A stretch of DNA of 64,000 nt, taken from Brevibacterium daeguense. Lineage in GTDB: Bacteria; Actinomycetota; Actinomycetes; Actinomycetales; Brevibacteriaceae. The notes under the pieces were generated by a model. That model was not told the origin of the DNA and searched no databases. It saw only the letters and a program-made list of their open reading frames with translations. Where the stretch lies: positions 124,001 to 188,000 of the forward strand of contig NZ_JAJTWW010000001.1 of assembly GCF_021729135.1 (NCBI RefSeq), read 5' to 3'. The position numbers and the translations under genes were made by a program. Below, piece by piece: positions 20,718 through 28,609 of the stretch (position 1 is its first letter; the number at the start of each line of letters is the position of its first letter).

Positions 20718-23030
20718 ATGAGCACTCTGAATCAGCCCTCCGGCGGAGGTCCCCACTGGGGGCAGACACCCCAGGGGGAGCAGGCCCCTGGGCAGCAGGG
20801 ACTTCGCGCCGAGGATTCCCACCCGGGGCCGTTCGGCTCGCAGCAGACGCCTGACGGCGGCCAGTCGGCGCCCCACGGCGCGCACGCGGTCGGTCAATTC
20901 GGCGGGCCTCCGGGGCAGCCGGGTCCCTTCGGGGGACAGCAGGGCCAGTTCGGTGGCCAACCGGGACCTCAGTTCGGACAGTCCGGTGACTTCGGCCGGG
21001 GGCCCCAGCAGCCCACGCCTTACGGCTCGCAGCCTGGCGCCTATGGCTCCCAGCCTGGTGCCTATGGCTCGCAGCCTGGCGCCTATGGCTCGCAGCCTGG
21101 TGCCTATGGCTCGCAGCCTGGTGCCTACGGCTCGCAGCCGGTTCCGTACGGCGGTCCGGGTTCCCCTCAGCAGCCCGGCTTCGTCGCGACACCAGCCCAT
21201 CGTCAGGGTCCGGCAGCGCAGCGCAGGCCCGGAGCCGGGGTGCTCGGCCCACTGACCGTCCGGGACATCCTGCTGCTCGTGGGCGCTCTCTTCGCGCTGG
21301 TCGGCATGGTCGCTCCGGTCTATCGGTTCGACGCGCCGTTCGGCGACGGCGGCGCGAATCTGTGGGTGTGGAACTGGGCCGGCGGCTCGCTGGCCTGGGC
21401 ACTGATGGGAATGCTCACCGTCGTCGCCGCCGGAGTCATCTCCCTGCTCAACAAGCTCATCGCGGGCTTCCCGCAGCGGATCGGCTCACTGAGCCCGGAC
21501 CAGCTGATCGCGGTGCTCACCACTGTCGGCTTCGCGACGAACTTCCTGTTCCTGATCACCGCCGTGCCCAGTTTTCACGTCGGCGGGTACTTCGCGTTCT
21601 TCGGCTCTCTCATTGCGTGCTTCGCCGGCGTCTTCACCATGATCCCGTTCCTCGGAGCGGAGTTCGCCCAGCGCGACGAGGTGACCGCCCACCCGAAGGC
21701 CCGGCCGGTCAAGCGCATGTCCAAGCAGGCGCAGACCATGCAGCCCGCCCCGTTCGGCAGCGCACCCCAGGGCTACGGGCCCGGCCCCCAGGCGTTCGGC
21801 GGTGCTCCGCAGGCTCACGGCTCGGGCCCCCAGGCGTTCGGCAGTGCTCCGCACGGCTATGGCTCGGCGCCGCAGGGATACGGTTCCGGTCCCCAGGCCT
21901 CCCGGGCGGCTCAGGCCGATGGCACTGCGCAGGGCTACGGAACGGCACCGCAGGGCTACGGGTCGGACATGCAGGGCTACGGCTCGGCACCGCAGGGCTA
22001 CGGCTCGGGTCCGCACGATTTCGGGTCAGCGCCGCAGAGCTATGAGCCCGCGCCGCAGGAGCCGCAGCAGACCTCCACCGACGACCGGACGTATCTGGGA
22101 ACCCGCTCCGTCGATTCGCCGGAGTTTGCGCAGAGTGAACCGACGCAGGCGTTCATGGCGGGCTCCTTCGGGCGTAACGATGCCGGGGTCGAGTCCAGCG
22201 CAGCGCCGGAGACCCCGGACGTCAATTCTCCGGCCTCCGAATCCGAGGCACGCGATCCCGAACCCCAGGAATCCGCAGCAGCCGGGACCGCAGTCTCCCA
22301 ACTCGCAGATCAGACCCTGCCGGCCGCCAGGGCAGACGAATCCGCCGACGCCACCGGACTCGCAGTCTCTCGCAGCGCAGACAGCGCGGAGAATGCCGAC
22401 GCGGGAGGGTCGACCACGTCCGTCACCGGCTCCTCCGAGTCTGATTCCTCGACGCCTGCACCGGCAGACCACGATGGCGAAGCCGGCCTGGGAGACACCA
22501 TGCGCTTCGATCCCATGTGGGGAGATGACGTTCCGTCGTCGGACTCGGCGGCACGGACGGACACGGGATCTGAGCTTCAGGCCGGCGGCTCGACGAGAGC
22601 GGACATCAGCAACGAGGACGGCACCGCCGTGATTCCGGCCATCGGCCGGGAGGACGGCACGGCTGTGATGCCCGCAATCGGTTCCGGGGAGAACGCGTTC
22701 CAGGGCGACCACCCGCAGAGTGCGCAGGCTGCCGGTGACCCCGACGAGCCCACCCAGTGGTTCAGGGCATTCGACCACTCCGGTCGGGAATCGGGAGAAG
22801 CAGAGGGGCAGGTAGGGCAGCAGGCTCAGCCGCCGATCCAGCAGGCGTTCTGGTTCGCTGTGCCCGAGCCGCGCGACGCGGTCGATCCCTCCACCGGCGC
22901 CGCCGCCTTCACCATCACCCCGGGCGAATGGTTCCTGGCACTGGCCGATCACGGCACCAGCTTCACCGTCCGCAATTCCGATGGTCGAGAGGGAGTCCTG
23001 CACAACGTCGAGGGAATCCAGCGGGGCTGA
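20718..23030 (+). CDS. Repeat-rich integral membrane protein of unknown function
   Basis: 770 aa. Residues 1-165 are Gln/Gly/Pro-rich and end with six copies of a YGSQPGA heptad. About residues 175-330 hold four membrane segments (for example LTVRDILLLVGALFALVGMVAPVY and LIAVLTTVGFATNFLFLITAV). A second GYGSAPQ-type repeat region spans about 355-455, an acidic low-complexity stretch carries two EDGTAV[IM]PAIG copies, and the last ~60 residues form a small folded module (FWFAVPEP, FTITPGEWFLALADHGTSFTVRN). Such layouts occur in actinobacterial envelope proteins; no function is known. AAGGAG lies about 11 nt before ATG 20718. It is probably cotranscribed with the Fic-like gene 2 bp downstream. 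Confidence 0.75.
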   Translation: MSTLNQPSGGGPHWGQTPQGEQAPGQQGLRAEDSHPGPFGSQQTPDGGQSAPHGAHAVGQFGGPPGQPGPFGGQQGQFGGQPGPQFGQSGDFGRGPQQPTPYGSQPGAYGSQPGAYGSQPGAYGSQPGAYGSQPGAYGSQPVPYGGPGSPQQPGFVATPAHRQGPAAQRRPGAGVLGPLTVRDILLLVGALFALVGMVAPVYRFDAPFGDGGANLWVWNWAGGSLAWALMGMLTVVAAGVISLLNKLIAGFPQRIGSLSPDQLIAVLTTVGFATNFLFLITAVPSFHVGGYFAFFGSLIACFAGVFTMIPFLGAEFAQRDEVTAHPKARPVKRMSKQAQTMQPAPFGSAPQGYGPGPQAFGGAPQAHGSGPQAFGSAPHGYGSAPQGYGSGPQASRAAQADGTAQGYGTAPQGYGSDMQGYGSAPQGYGSGPHDFGSAPQSYEPAPQEPQQTSTDDRTYLGTRSVDSPEFAQSEPTQAFMAGSFGRNDAGVESSAAPETPDVNSPASESEARDPEPQESAAAGTAVSQLADQTLPAARADESADATGLAVSRSADSAENADAGGSTTSVTGSSESDSSTPAPADHDGEAGLGDTMRFDPMWGDDVPSSDSAARTDTGSELQAGGSTRADISNEDGTAVIPAIGREDGTAVMPAIGSGENAFQGDHPQSAQAAGDPDEPTQWFRAFDHSGRESGEAEGQVGQQAQPPIQQAFWFAVPEPRDAVDPSTGAAAFTITPGEWFLALADHGTSFTVRNSDGREGVLHNVEGIQRG
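21021..21146. repeat. 21-bp tandem repeat, six units (YGSQPGA)
   Basis: Units start at 21021, 21042, 21063, 21084, 21105 and 21126; the first five are almost identical and the sixth is diverged. In frame, so length changes would keep the reading frame. Confidence 0.9.
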
Positions 23031-23032
23031 CG

Positions 23033-23875
23033 ATGAGCGAGCTGAGTTCGGCATTGCGCATCCTCGCAGCGCTCGATCCCGTCGAGGAGGCCGTCGCCCG
23101 AGCCCGTGCCGCCTGCACGGACCTGCGATGGCACAACGCGCTGCGCAAGCGGATGTCGGAATGCAGGGCCGAGGCGACCGTCCGCGCCGCCCGGTCATCG
23201 GCGGCACTGGAGGGAGCGCGATTCCCCATCGCATTCGTCCGCGAAGTCATCGCAGGAGCACGTGAGGTGCCCGACGACCTCTCGGGCACCCAGCTCTCCG
23301 CCGCGATCAGGGTGGCGGCAGTCGCCCAGGAGCTGTCGGAGAAGCCCGATGCGCTGCGCGGCGGACTTGCCCACGTGATGTCGAAGCTCTCGCTGGCGGC
23401 CGGGGCCGGACTGGTCCCCGACGAGCAGCTCGGTCGGCCCAGGCTGGCCGGAGAGGAGCCCGGAGACCTCGGCGGACTGCCGCAGGCCCCGGGGCCGGCG
23501 GAGGTGGCCGACCGGATCGGTCAGCTCGACGAACTCCTCGCCGACCCGACCCTGCCCGGTCTGGTGGTGGCGGCGATCCTGCAGGGAGAAGTCATCGCCC
23601 TGCGTCCTTTCGTGGTCGGCAACGGGCTGATCGCACGGGCGCTGTTCCGGATCCAGCTCGTCTCCGCAGGTGTCGACCCGACCGGCGTCGGCGTGCCGGA
23701 GGCCGCCTTCCTGTCAGATGTCCAGGGCTACGGCCAGGCAGGAGCAGCCTACACCTCGGGCGCAGATGTCCCCGGCTGGATCGTCTCGTGCGCGACAGCT
23801 GTGGAGAAGGGCGCCGGAGAGGGCCGCACCGTCTGCCAGGCGGTGCAGGCCGGAAAGCTGCCGAAGACGGCCTGA
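23033..23875 (+). CDS. Fic-fold-like protein with altered catalytic motif
   Basis: 280 aa. An N-terminal helical part (LRKRMSECRAEATVRAARSSAALEGARFP, resembling the S/T-x-x-x-E inhibitory or substrate helix region of Fic proteins) is followed by LRPFVVGNGLIARALFRIQL near residues 186-205. Canonical Fic enzymes have HPFx[D/E]GNGRxxR; here the catalytic His is Arg, the acidic residue is absent and the first Arg is Leu, while GNG and the last Arg remain. It therefore probably does not AMPylate in the usual way. Similar proteins lie beside Tad loci in other actinobacteria and are often labelled oxidoreductase; no function is proven. It begins 2 bp after the previous stop. Confidence 0.6.
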   Translation: MSELSSALRILAALDPVEEAVARARAACTDLRWHNALRKRMSECRAEATVRAARSSAALEGARFPIAFVREVIAGAREVPDDLSGTQLSAAIRVAAVAQELSEKPDALRGGLAHVMSKLSLAAGAGLVPDEQLGRPRLAGEEPGDLGGLPQAPGPAEVADRIGQLDELLADPTLPGLVVAAILQGEVIALRPFVVGNGLIARALFRIQLVSAGVDPTGVGVPEAAFLSDVQGYGQAGAAYTSGADVPGWIVSCATAVEKGAGEGRTVCQAVQAGKLPKTA

Positions 23876-23912
23876 CCAGGTGCGGGATCCTCTCACCGGA
23901 TCCCAGGTCACA

Positions 23913-23946
23913 GGGCCGGCACCGGTGGTCACACCGGGGCCGGCCC
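23913..23946 (+). terminator. GC-rich hairpin terminator after the Fic-like gene
   Basis: 23913-23927 pairs with 23932-23946 (14 of 15 positions, one A-G mismatch) with a 4-nt loop. It separates the Fic-like gene from the Tad operon. Confidence 0.6.
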
Positions 23947-24012
23947 TCGTCGGCTGTCCCCAGTGCGATGCCCGCGATGCACAGGTGACCTTCCGATGGA
24001 CAGGGTTGCACC

Positions 24013-25023
24013 ATGGCCCGCATCGCTCTGCTCACCCAACTGACCAGCCTCGTCGAACATTGTGCGGCGATCGCCGACAGCATCGGCATCGCCCTCGACG
24101 TCCTCGCCCCGCAGTCGGGCGGCTGGCAGGACGCCGTTCTGATCCTGCTCGGCGAGGACGTCGTCGACCCGCCCAACGCCGTCGGCGTCCCCACCGTCCT
24201 CATCGCCCCCGCCGAGGCGCACAACGCCTGGGTCAACGCCGCCCGGCTGGGCGTGGATCACGTCGCCCTCCTGCCGGCGGCCGCCGAATGGCTCACCCAG
24301 CGCATGATCACCGCGGTCGAGCCCCCGTCGACCCCGGCCACGACGGTGGGCATCGTCGGCGGATCCGGCGGGGCGGGCGCCTCGGTGCTCGCCTGCGCGA
24401 TCGCCCGCCACGCTGCCGGAACGAACACCTCGACCGTGCTGCTCGACGCCGACCCGCTCGGTGGGGGCCTCGATCTGGTGCTCGGCTGCGAGGACATCGC
24501 AGGGCTGCGCTGGCCGGCCCTGACCGCGTCGAAGGGCAGGCTGCGACCGTCGACGCTGACACAGGCGCTGCCCCGGTTCCACGATCTGGCAGTCCTGTCC
24601 TGGGACCGGGAGGGGCGTGAAGAGCTCTCCGGGGACGTGTTCGACGCGGTGCTCACCGCCGCTCAGCAGGCATTCGACCTCGTCGTCGTGGATCTGCCGC
24701 GGCACGCGCCCGCCGACTGGGCACGGGCCTGCCACCATCTCGTGCTCGTGACCCCCGCGCGGGTCAGAGCCGCTGTCGCGGCGGCGCGGGTCGCGCGGCG
24801 GCTGGCCGACGTCCATCCCGGGGTCAGGCTCGTGGTGCGCGAAACCGACCGCTTCGGACTCGACCCCGAACTCGTCGCAGAGACGATCGGCCTGGACCTG
24901 ATCGGGACACTGCACGACGACGGCAGCCTGGCAGCGCGCATCGACCGCGGGGAGGGAATCCCGGCAGGCCGCACCCACCTGAGCAGGTTCGCCGAGCTCG
25001 TGCTGACGGGCCTCGCGTCGTGA
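24013..25023 (+). CDS. ssd: Ssd/CpaE-like P-loop ATPase of the Tad locus
   Basis: 336 aa. The N-terminus resembles a receiver-like domain (RIALLTQLTSLVEHCAAIADSIGI...); the C-terminal MinD-type ATPase begins with GIVGGSGGAGASVLACAIA near residues 115-133, a deviant Walker motif in which the usual KS/KT is AS. VLLDADPLGGGLDLVLGCE and VVVDLPRHAP follow. This matches the actinobacterial septum-site protein Ssd (Rv3660c) and the localising ATPase TadZ/CpaE. It overlaps tadA by 4 bp (GTGA). A role in placing the pilus machine is inferred. Confidence 0.85.
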   Translation: MARIALLTQLTSLVEHCAAIADSIGIALDVLAPQSGGWQDAVLILLGEDVVDPPNAVGVPTVLIAPAEAHNAWVNAARLGVDHVALLPAAAEWLTQRMITAVEPPSTPATTVGIVGGSGGAGASVLACAIARHAAGTNTSTVLLDADPLGGGLDLVLGCEDIAGLRWPALTASKGRLRPSTLTQALPRFHDLAVLSWDREGREELSGDVFDAVLTAAQQAFDLVVVDLPRHAPADWARACHHLVLVTPARVRAAVAAARVARRLADVHPGVRLVVRETDRFGLDPELVAETIGLDLIGTLHDDGSLAARIDRGEGIPAGRTHLSRFAELVLTGLAS

Positions 25024-26177
25024 GCGAGTGGATCGAACCGGCGCTGATCTCCGAGGTCCGGGACTACCTGCTGGAGAATCCCGGCCCCGTGACCGCCTCG
25101 GCCGTCGCGACCGCTGTGCAGCGCACCGGTCGAGTGCTCGGTGCCGGTGCGCTGCTGGAGCTCGTCTCCAGAATCTCGGCGCAGCTCGCCGGTGCCGGTC
25201 CGGTGCAGCCGCTGCTCGACGAACCCGGCACCACCGACGTGTTCGTCAACGGCCCGCGCGACATCTGGGCCGACCGCGGACACGGCCTGCAGCCGGTGCC
25301 GATCTCGCTGGGCAGCGAATCCGACGTGCGCGCCCTCGCCGTGCGGCTGGCAGGGCTGGGTGGTCGCCGCCTGGACGATTCGAGCCCGCTCGTCGACGTC
25401 CGCCTGCCGGACGGGGTGCGACTCAATGCGGTCATCCCCCCGCTGTCGGGGGAGCAGACGGTGATGTCCTTCCGCGTCCCGCGCCCCACCGGCTTCCGGC
25501 TCGCCGAGCTGCTGGCGACGGACTTCGTGCCCCGGGAGATCCACGAGCTCCTCACCGAAGTGCTCGAACGACGGGCGAACTTCCTGATCTCCGGCGGGAC
25601 AGGATCGGGCAAGACGGTGCTGCTCGGAGCTCTGCTGTCCGAGGTGGCCGCTGACCAGCGCATCATCGTCGTCGAGGACTCGCGGGAACTGCTCATCGAC
25701 CATTCGCATGTGGTGCAGCTGGCCGCCCGGCAGAGCAATGTCGAAGGCGTCGGCGAGGTGGGCATGTCGGACCTGGTCCGCAATGCCCTCCGCATGCGCC
25801 CGGACCGCCTCGTCGTCGGCGAATGCCGCGGCTCGGAGGTGCGGGACATGCTCACCGCGCTCAACACGGGACACGAAGGCGGCTGCGCGACCATCCACGC
25901 GAACACGGCACAGGCGGTGACCGCGCGGCTGGAGGCGCTCGGAGCGCTGGCCGGGATGACCCCGGCGGCAGTGAGGTCCCAGATGAGCACCGCCATCGAC
26001 CTCGTCATCCACGTGCGCAGGGAGGGCGGCCGCCGGGGAATCGCGCAGGTCGCCGTGCCGGCTCCCGAGGGCGGCGATCGCATCGAGATGTCGACCGTCT
26101 GGGAGCGCGCCACCGGCTTCGCCTCTGCAGGAGTCGAGGCGGCCCGGCGGCTGCTCGAGCAGCGCGGCGCGTCATGA
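25020..26177 (+). CDS. tadA: TadA/CpaF secretion ATPase
   Basis: 385 aa. Motor ATPase that drives Flp pilus assembly. Walker A ISGGTGSGKTVLLGALL near residues 190-206, the Asp box IIVVEDSRELLIDH, Walker B MRPDRLVVGECRG and the His box GHEGGCATIHANTA are all present. GTG at 25020 overlaps the ssd stop; its own stop overlaps tadB. Somewhat shorter than proteobacterial CpaF but typical for the mycobacterial Rv3659c type. Confidence 0.95.
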   Translation: MSEWIEPALISEVRDYLLENPGPVTASAVATAVQRTGRVLGAGALLELVSRISAQLAGAGPVQPLLDEPGTTDVFVNGPRDIWADRGHGLQPVPISLGSESDVRALAVRLAGLGGRRLDDSSPLVDVRLPDGVRLNAVIPPLSGEQTVMSFRVPRPTGFRLAELLATDFVPREIHELLTEVLERRANFLISGGTGSGKTVLLGALLSEVAADQRIIVVEDSRELLIDHSHVVQLAARQSNVEGVGEVGMSDLVRNALRMRPDRLVVGECRGSEVRDMLTALNTGHEGGCATIHANTAQAVTARLEALGALAGMTPAAVRSQMSTAIDLVIHVRREGGRRGIAQVAVPAPEGGDRIEMSTVWERATGFASAGVEAARRLLEQRGAS

Positions 26178-26851
26178 GCTGGCTGATCGGTCTGCTGGTC
26201 GGCCTGGGATTCTGGCTGCTCGCAGAGTCCTCCGCCGCAGCCCGGCTGACCAGCCTCAGCGCTGCCGCGCAGCCGGCGGCCAAGCGGGCGCGGAAGCGGA
26301 CGGACGAGGACCGTCAGTCAACGGCGGTGGCCGTCATCGACCGGGCCGCCGAGCTGCTCCGTGTGGGCATGCCGCCGTCGACCGTGATGGCGCAGCTGTC
26401 CGCCCTGGCCGAGGACGAGGACCTCGGGCAGGCGCTCATGCGCATCAGCCGCTCGCTCGAGCTCGGGGACCCGCCGCAGGACGCGCTCCGGCGCCACACC
26501 AGCGAACTCAGCGCACCCGTCGCCGAGGTGTTCGAAGGCATGGCAGCCGTGTGGTACGTGGCGGAGACGGCAGGTGCGCCGGCCGCCGACATGCTCTCCC
26601 GGTACGCCGAGACCTGTCGGGAGAAGGCCGACTCCAGCCGGGAGCGGGCCGTGGCGCTGGCCGGGCCGGCCTCCACCGTCACGGTCCTCACCTGGCTGCC
26701 GATCCTCTCGCTCGGACTCGGGCTGCTGATCGGTACCGACCTCGGAAAGCTGCTCGCATCGGTGCCGGGAGTGCTGAGCCTGGGGCTCGGCGCCCTGCTG
26801 CTCATCGGCGGCCGGCTGTGGATGCGCGCACTGCTCAGGAGGGCCGCATGA
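26174..26851 (+). CDS. tadB: TadB-like T2SSF inner-membrane protein
   Basis: 225 aa. An N-terminal membrane segment (SWLIGLLVGLGFWLLAESSAAA) precedes a helical T2SSF domain (DRAAELLRVGMPPSTVMAQLSALAED...LELGDPPQDALRRH) and two C-terminal membrane segments (TVTVLTWLPILSLGLGLLIG; LLASVPGVLSLGLGALLLIGGRLWM). Forms the pilus platform with TadC. ATG 26174 overlaps tadA, and its stop overlaps tadC. Confidence 0.88.
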   Translation: MSWLIGLLVGLGFWLLAESSAAARLTSLSAAAQPAAKRARKRTDEDRQSTAVAVIDRAAELLRVGMPPSTVMAQLSALAEDEDLGQALMRISRSLELGDPPQDALRRHTSELSAPVAEVFEGMAAVWYVAETAGAPAADMLSRYAETCREKADSSRERAVALAGPASTVTVLTWLPILSLGLGLLIGTDLGKLLASVPGVLSLGLGALLLIGGRLWMRALLRRAA

Positions 26852-27462
26852 TCGAGATCATCGTGGGAGCGCTGGCCGGGGGGCTGGTGGGGTTCGGCTG
26901 GTGGCTGCTCGGCGGGGGAGTGGGCCATCGGCTGCGCGAGCTGACCCGGGTCGGCGCGCAGCGCTCCGGGGCCGTGACTTGCGCCGCAGACATTCGATCC
27001 GGAGCGCCGAGTGAGCGCGGTGGGGCAGCCATTGCGGGAACCAGCCGGGTCGACGCGCTCGCCTTCGACCTCGATCTCGTCTCGATCTGTCTGCAATCCG
27101 GGCTCCCGACGGAGCGCGCCCTGTCGCTGGCGGCCTCGGCGGGCGGCGATCGGACCGGGCTCGACCGGCTCGGCCGTTCGCTGGCGCTCGGCGAGGTCGA
27201 CGGCTCGAACGAGGAGCTGGCCGCGGTCGGCCGCCTGGTGCTGTTCTCCCGGTCGACCGGCGTCGCGCTTGCGCCGCTGCTGCGCGGCCTGGCTGGGGAC
27301 CTGCGCCGCGCCGAGCACCGACGCCGGCAGGTCGCGGCGGCTCGGCTGGGAGTCGAGCTCGTGATTCCCCTGGGCGTCTGCATTCTGCCGGCGTTCATCC
27401 TGCTCGGAGTGGTGCCGGTCGTGCTGAGTCTGGTCGACGACATGGGCATCCTCTTCGGCTGA
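26848..27462 (+). CDS. tadC: TadC-like T2SSF inner-membrane protein
   Basis: 204 aa. An N-terminal membrane helix (IIVGALAGGLVGFGWWLLGGGV), then the T2SSF helical core (VDALAFDLDLVSICLQSGLPTERALSLAA), and a C-terminal helix (LVIPLGVCILPAFILLGVVPVVLSLV). The second platform protein of the pilus. ATG 26848 overlaps the tadB stop. Confidence 0.88.
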   Translation: MIEIIVGALAGGLVGFGWWLLGGGVGHRLRELTRVGAQRSGAVTCAADIRSGAPSERGGAAIAGTSRVDALAFDLDLVSICLQSGLPTERALSLAASAGGDRTGLDRLGRSLALGEVDGSNEELAAVGRLVLFSRSTGVALAPLLRGLAGDLRRAEHRRRQVAAARLGVELVIPLGVCILPAFILLGVVPVVLSLVDDMGILFG

Positions 27463-27611
27463 TGGGTCCTCCGGTCACAGCTCCGTCCTCCGTCGCTGCA
27501 GAGCCGCTGTGGACGAACGCAGGCCATCCACAGACCGCGCGTGGTGGTGGTCGGGGCCGGCGGCGGAGCGCAGGATCGAATCACCATCGCTCGACACGGA
27601 AAGGATTCACG

Positions 27612-27821
27612 ATGGCAACGACAGATCTCAACACCCGGAACACGCCCTCGACCATCATCACCGACCTGCAGGACGACACAGGAGCCACCACTGCCGAGTA
27701 CGCGATCACCACGCTGGCCGCCTGCGGCTTCGCGGCGGTGCTCGTCCTCGTCCTCAAATCCGACGGAATCCGCGAACTCGTGACCGGCGTGATCTCCAGC
27801 GCACTCGGTCTGGGAGTGTGA
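27612..27821 (+). CDS. DUF4244 Flp-type pilin
   Basis: 69 aa. The motif G-ATTAEYAITTLAACGFAAVLVLVL has the class III signal pattern: a Gly cleavage site, Glu at +5 and a hydrophobic helix. It belongs to the DUF4244 family found at this place in actinobacterial Tad loci, and is the best candidate for the major pilin. AAAGGA lies about 8 nt before ATG 27612. The 149-bp gap before it (27463-27611) may hold an additional promoter, but none is clear. No prepilin peptidase gene is present in the window. Confidence 0.88.
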   Translation: MATTDLNTRNTPSTIITDLQDDTGATTAEYAITTLAACGFAAVLVLVLKSDGIRELVTGVISSALGLGV

Positions 27822-27825
27822 CCTG

Positions 27826-28176
27826 ATGTCCGCGTCCCGCGATGACCGCGGTGCTGCAACTGCGGAGTTCGCCATGATCATGCCGGCGCTCGTATTGCTC
27901 ATCGCGCTCATTGCGGGCGCGGGCACCATCGGCCTGTCCCAGCTGCGCGCACACGACGCGGCGAGGGCGGCCGCGCGGGAAGCCGCACGCGGCGAGCCGG
28001 AGAACGACATCCGCCGGGAGGCCCGGGAGCGCGCCGGGACCGGCGCGGTCGTGGAGATTCGGCACGAGGGCGGCTACACCGCCGTCGAGGTCTCCGTGCC
28101 GCTGCCGGAATCCCTGCACCCGATCCGCGACTCCGTCGCCGCCACCGCCACAGCTCGCACGGAGGGGATCCGATGA
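27826..28176 (+). CDS. TadE-like minor pseudopilin
   Basis: 116 aa. DDRGAATAEFAMIMPALVLLIALIAGAGTIGL is the TadE motif: a Gly-Ala processing site, Glu at +5 and a hydrophobic helix. The rest is a small soluble beta-rich domain. It begins 4 bp after the DUF4244 gene and overlaps the next gene, consistent with one operon. Probable minor pilin-like subunit. Confidence 0.88.
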   Translation: MSASRDDRGAATAEFAMIMPALVLLIALIAGAGTIGLSQLRAHDAARAAAREAARGEPENDIRREARERAGTGAVVEIRHEGGYTAVEVSVPLPESLHPIRDSVAATATARTEGIR

Positions 28177-28574
28177 CCGACATCCTTCAGCGGGTCACCG
28201 CACGGGTGCGGCGCATCGGCGTGGACGACCGAGGCTCGTCCACGGTGGTCTCCGTCGCCGTGGGAGCAGCCGCACTCGGGCTGACGGTCGGTCTCGGCCT
28301 GGGTGCTCAGGCCTTTCTCGCACATGCCCGAGTCGACAGTGCTGCGGACCTCGCAGCGCTCGCCGCCGCCGACGCCGCCCGCGGCATCACTCCGGGCGAG
28401 CCCTGCGCGGTCGCGCAGGAGACGGCCGAACACGGCGGAGCAGAGATCACCGAGTGCATCGCCAGGCCGGATCTTGGCACGGCCAAAGTCGTCGCCGAGA
28501 TCGACCTGCCGTCCCCACTCGGATCGGTCAGCGCCACGGCGGTGGCCGGAACGCCGACCGCTCGCAGCGGCTGA
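28173..28574 (+). CDS. Rv3654c-type TadE-like protein (helicase/secretion neighbourhood)
   Basis: 133 aa. DDRGSSTVVSVAVGAAALGLTVGLGLGAQAFLAHARVDSAADLAALAAADA is the pattern of the TIGR03816 family named for its place between Tad genes and a DEAD/DEAH helicase. One membrane helix near residues 22-48, then a variable C-terminal part with a Cys pair. In the mycobacterial homologue a secreted role has been suggested; here it is taken as a pseudopilin. Convergent with the helicase, 35 bp apart. Confidence 0.82.
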   Translation: MTDILQRVTARVRRIGVDDRGSSTVVSVAVGAAALGLTVGLGLGAQAFLAHARVDSAADLAALAAADAARGITPGEPCAVAQETAEHGGAEITECIARPDLGTAKVVAEIDLPSPLGSVSATAVAGTPTARSG

Positions 28575-28609
28575 TGGCACAGGGCGTCGTAGGCAGCCCA
28601 CCCGGCCCC

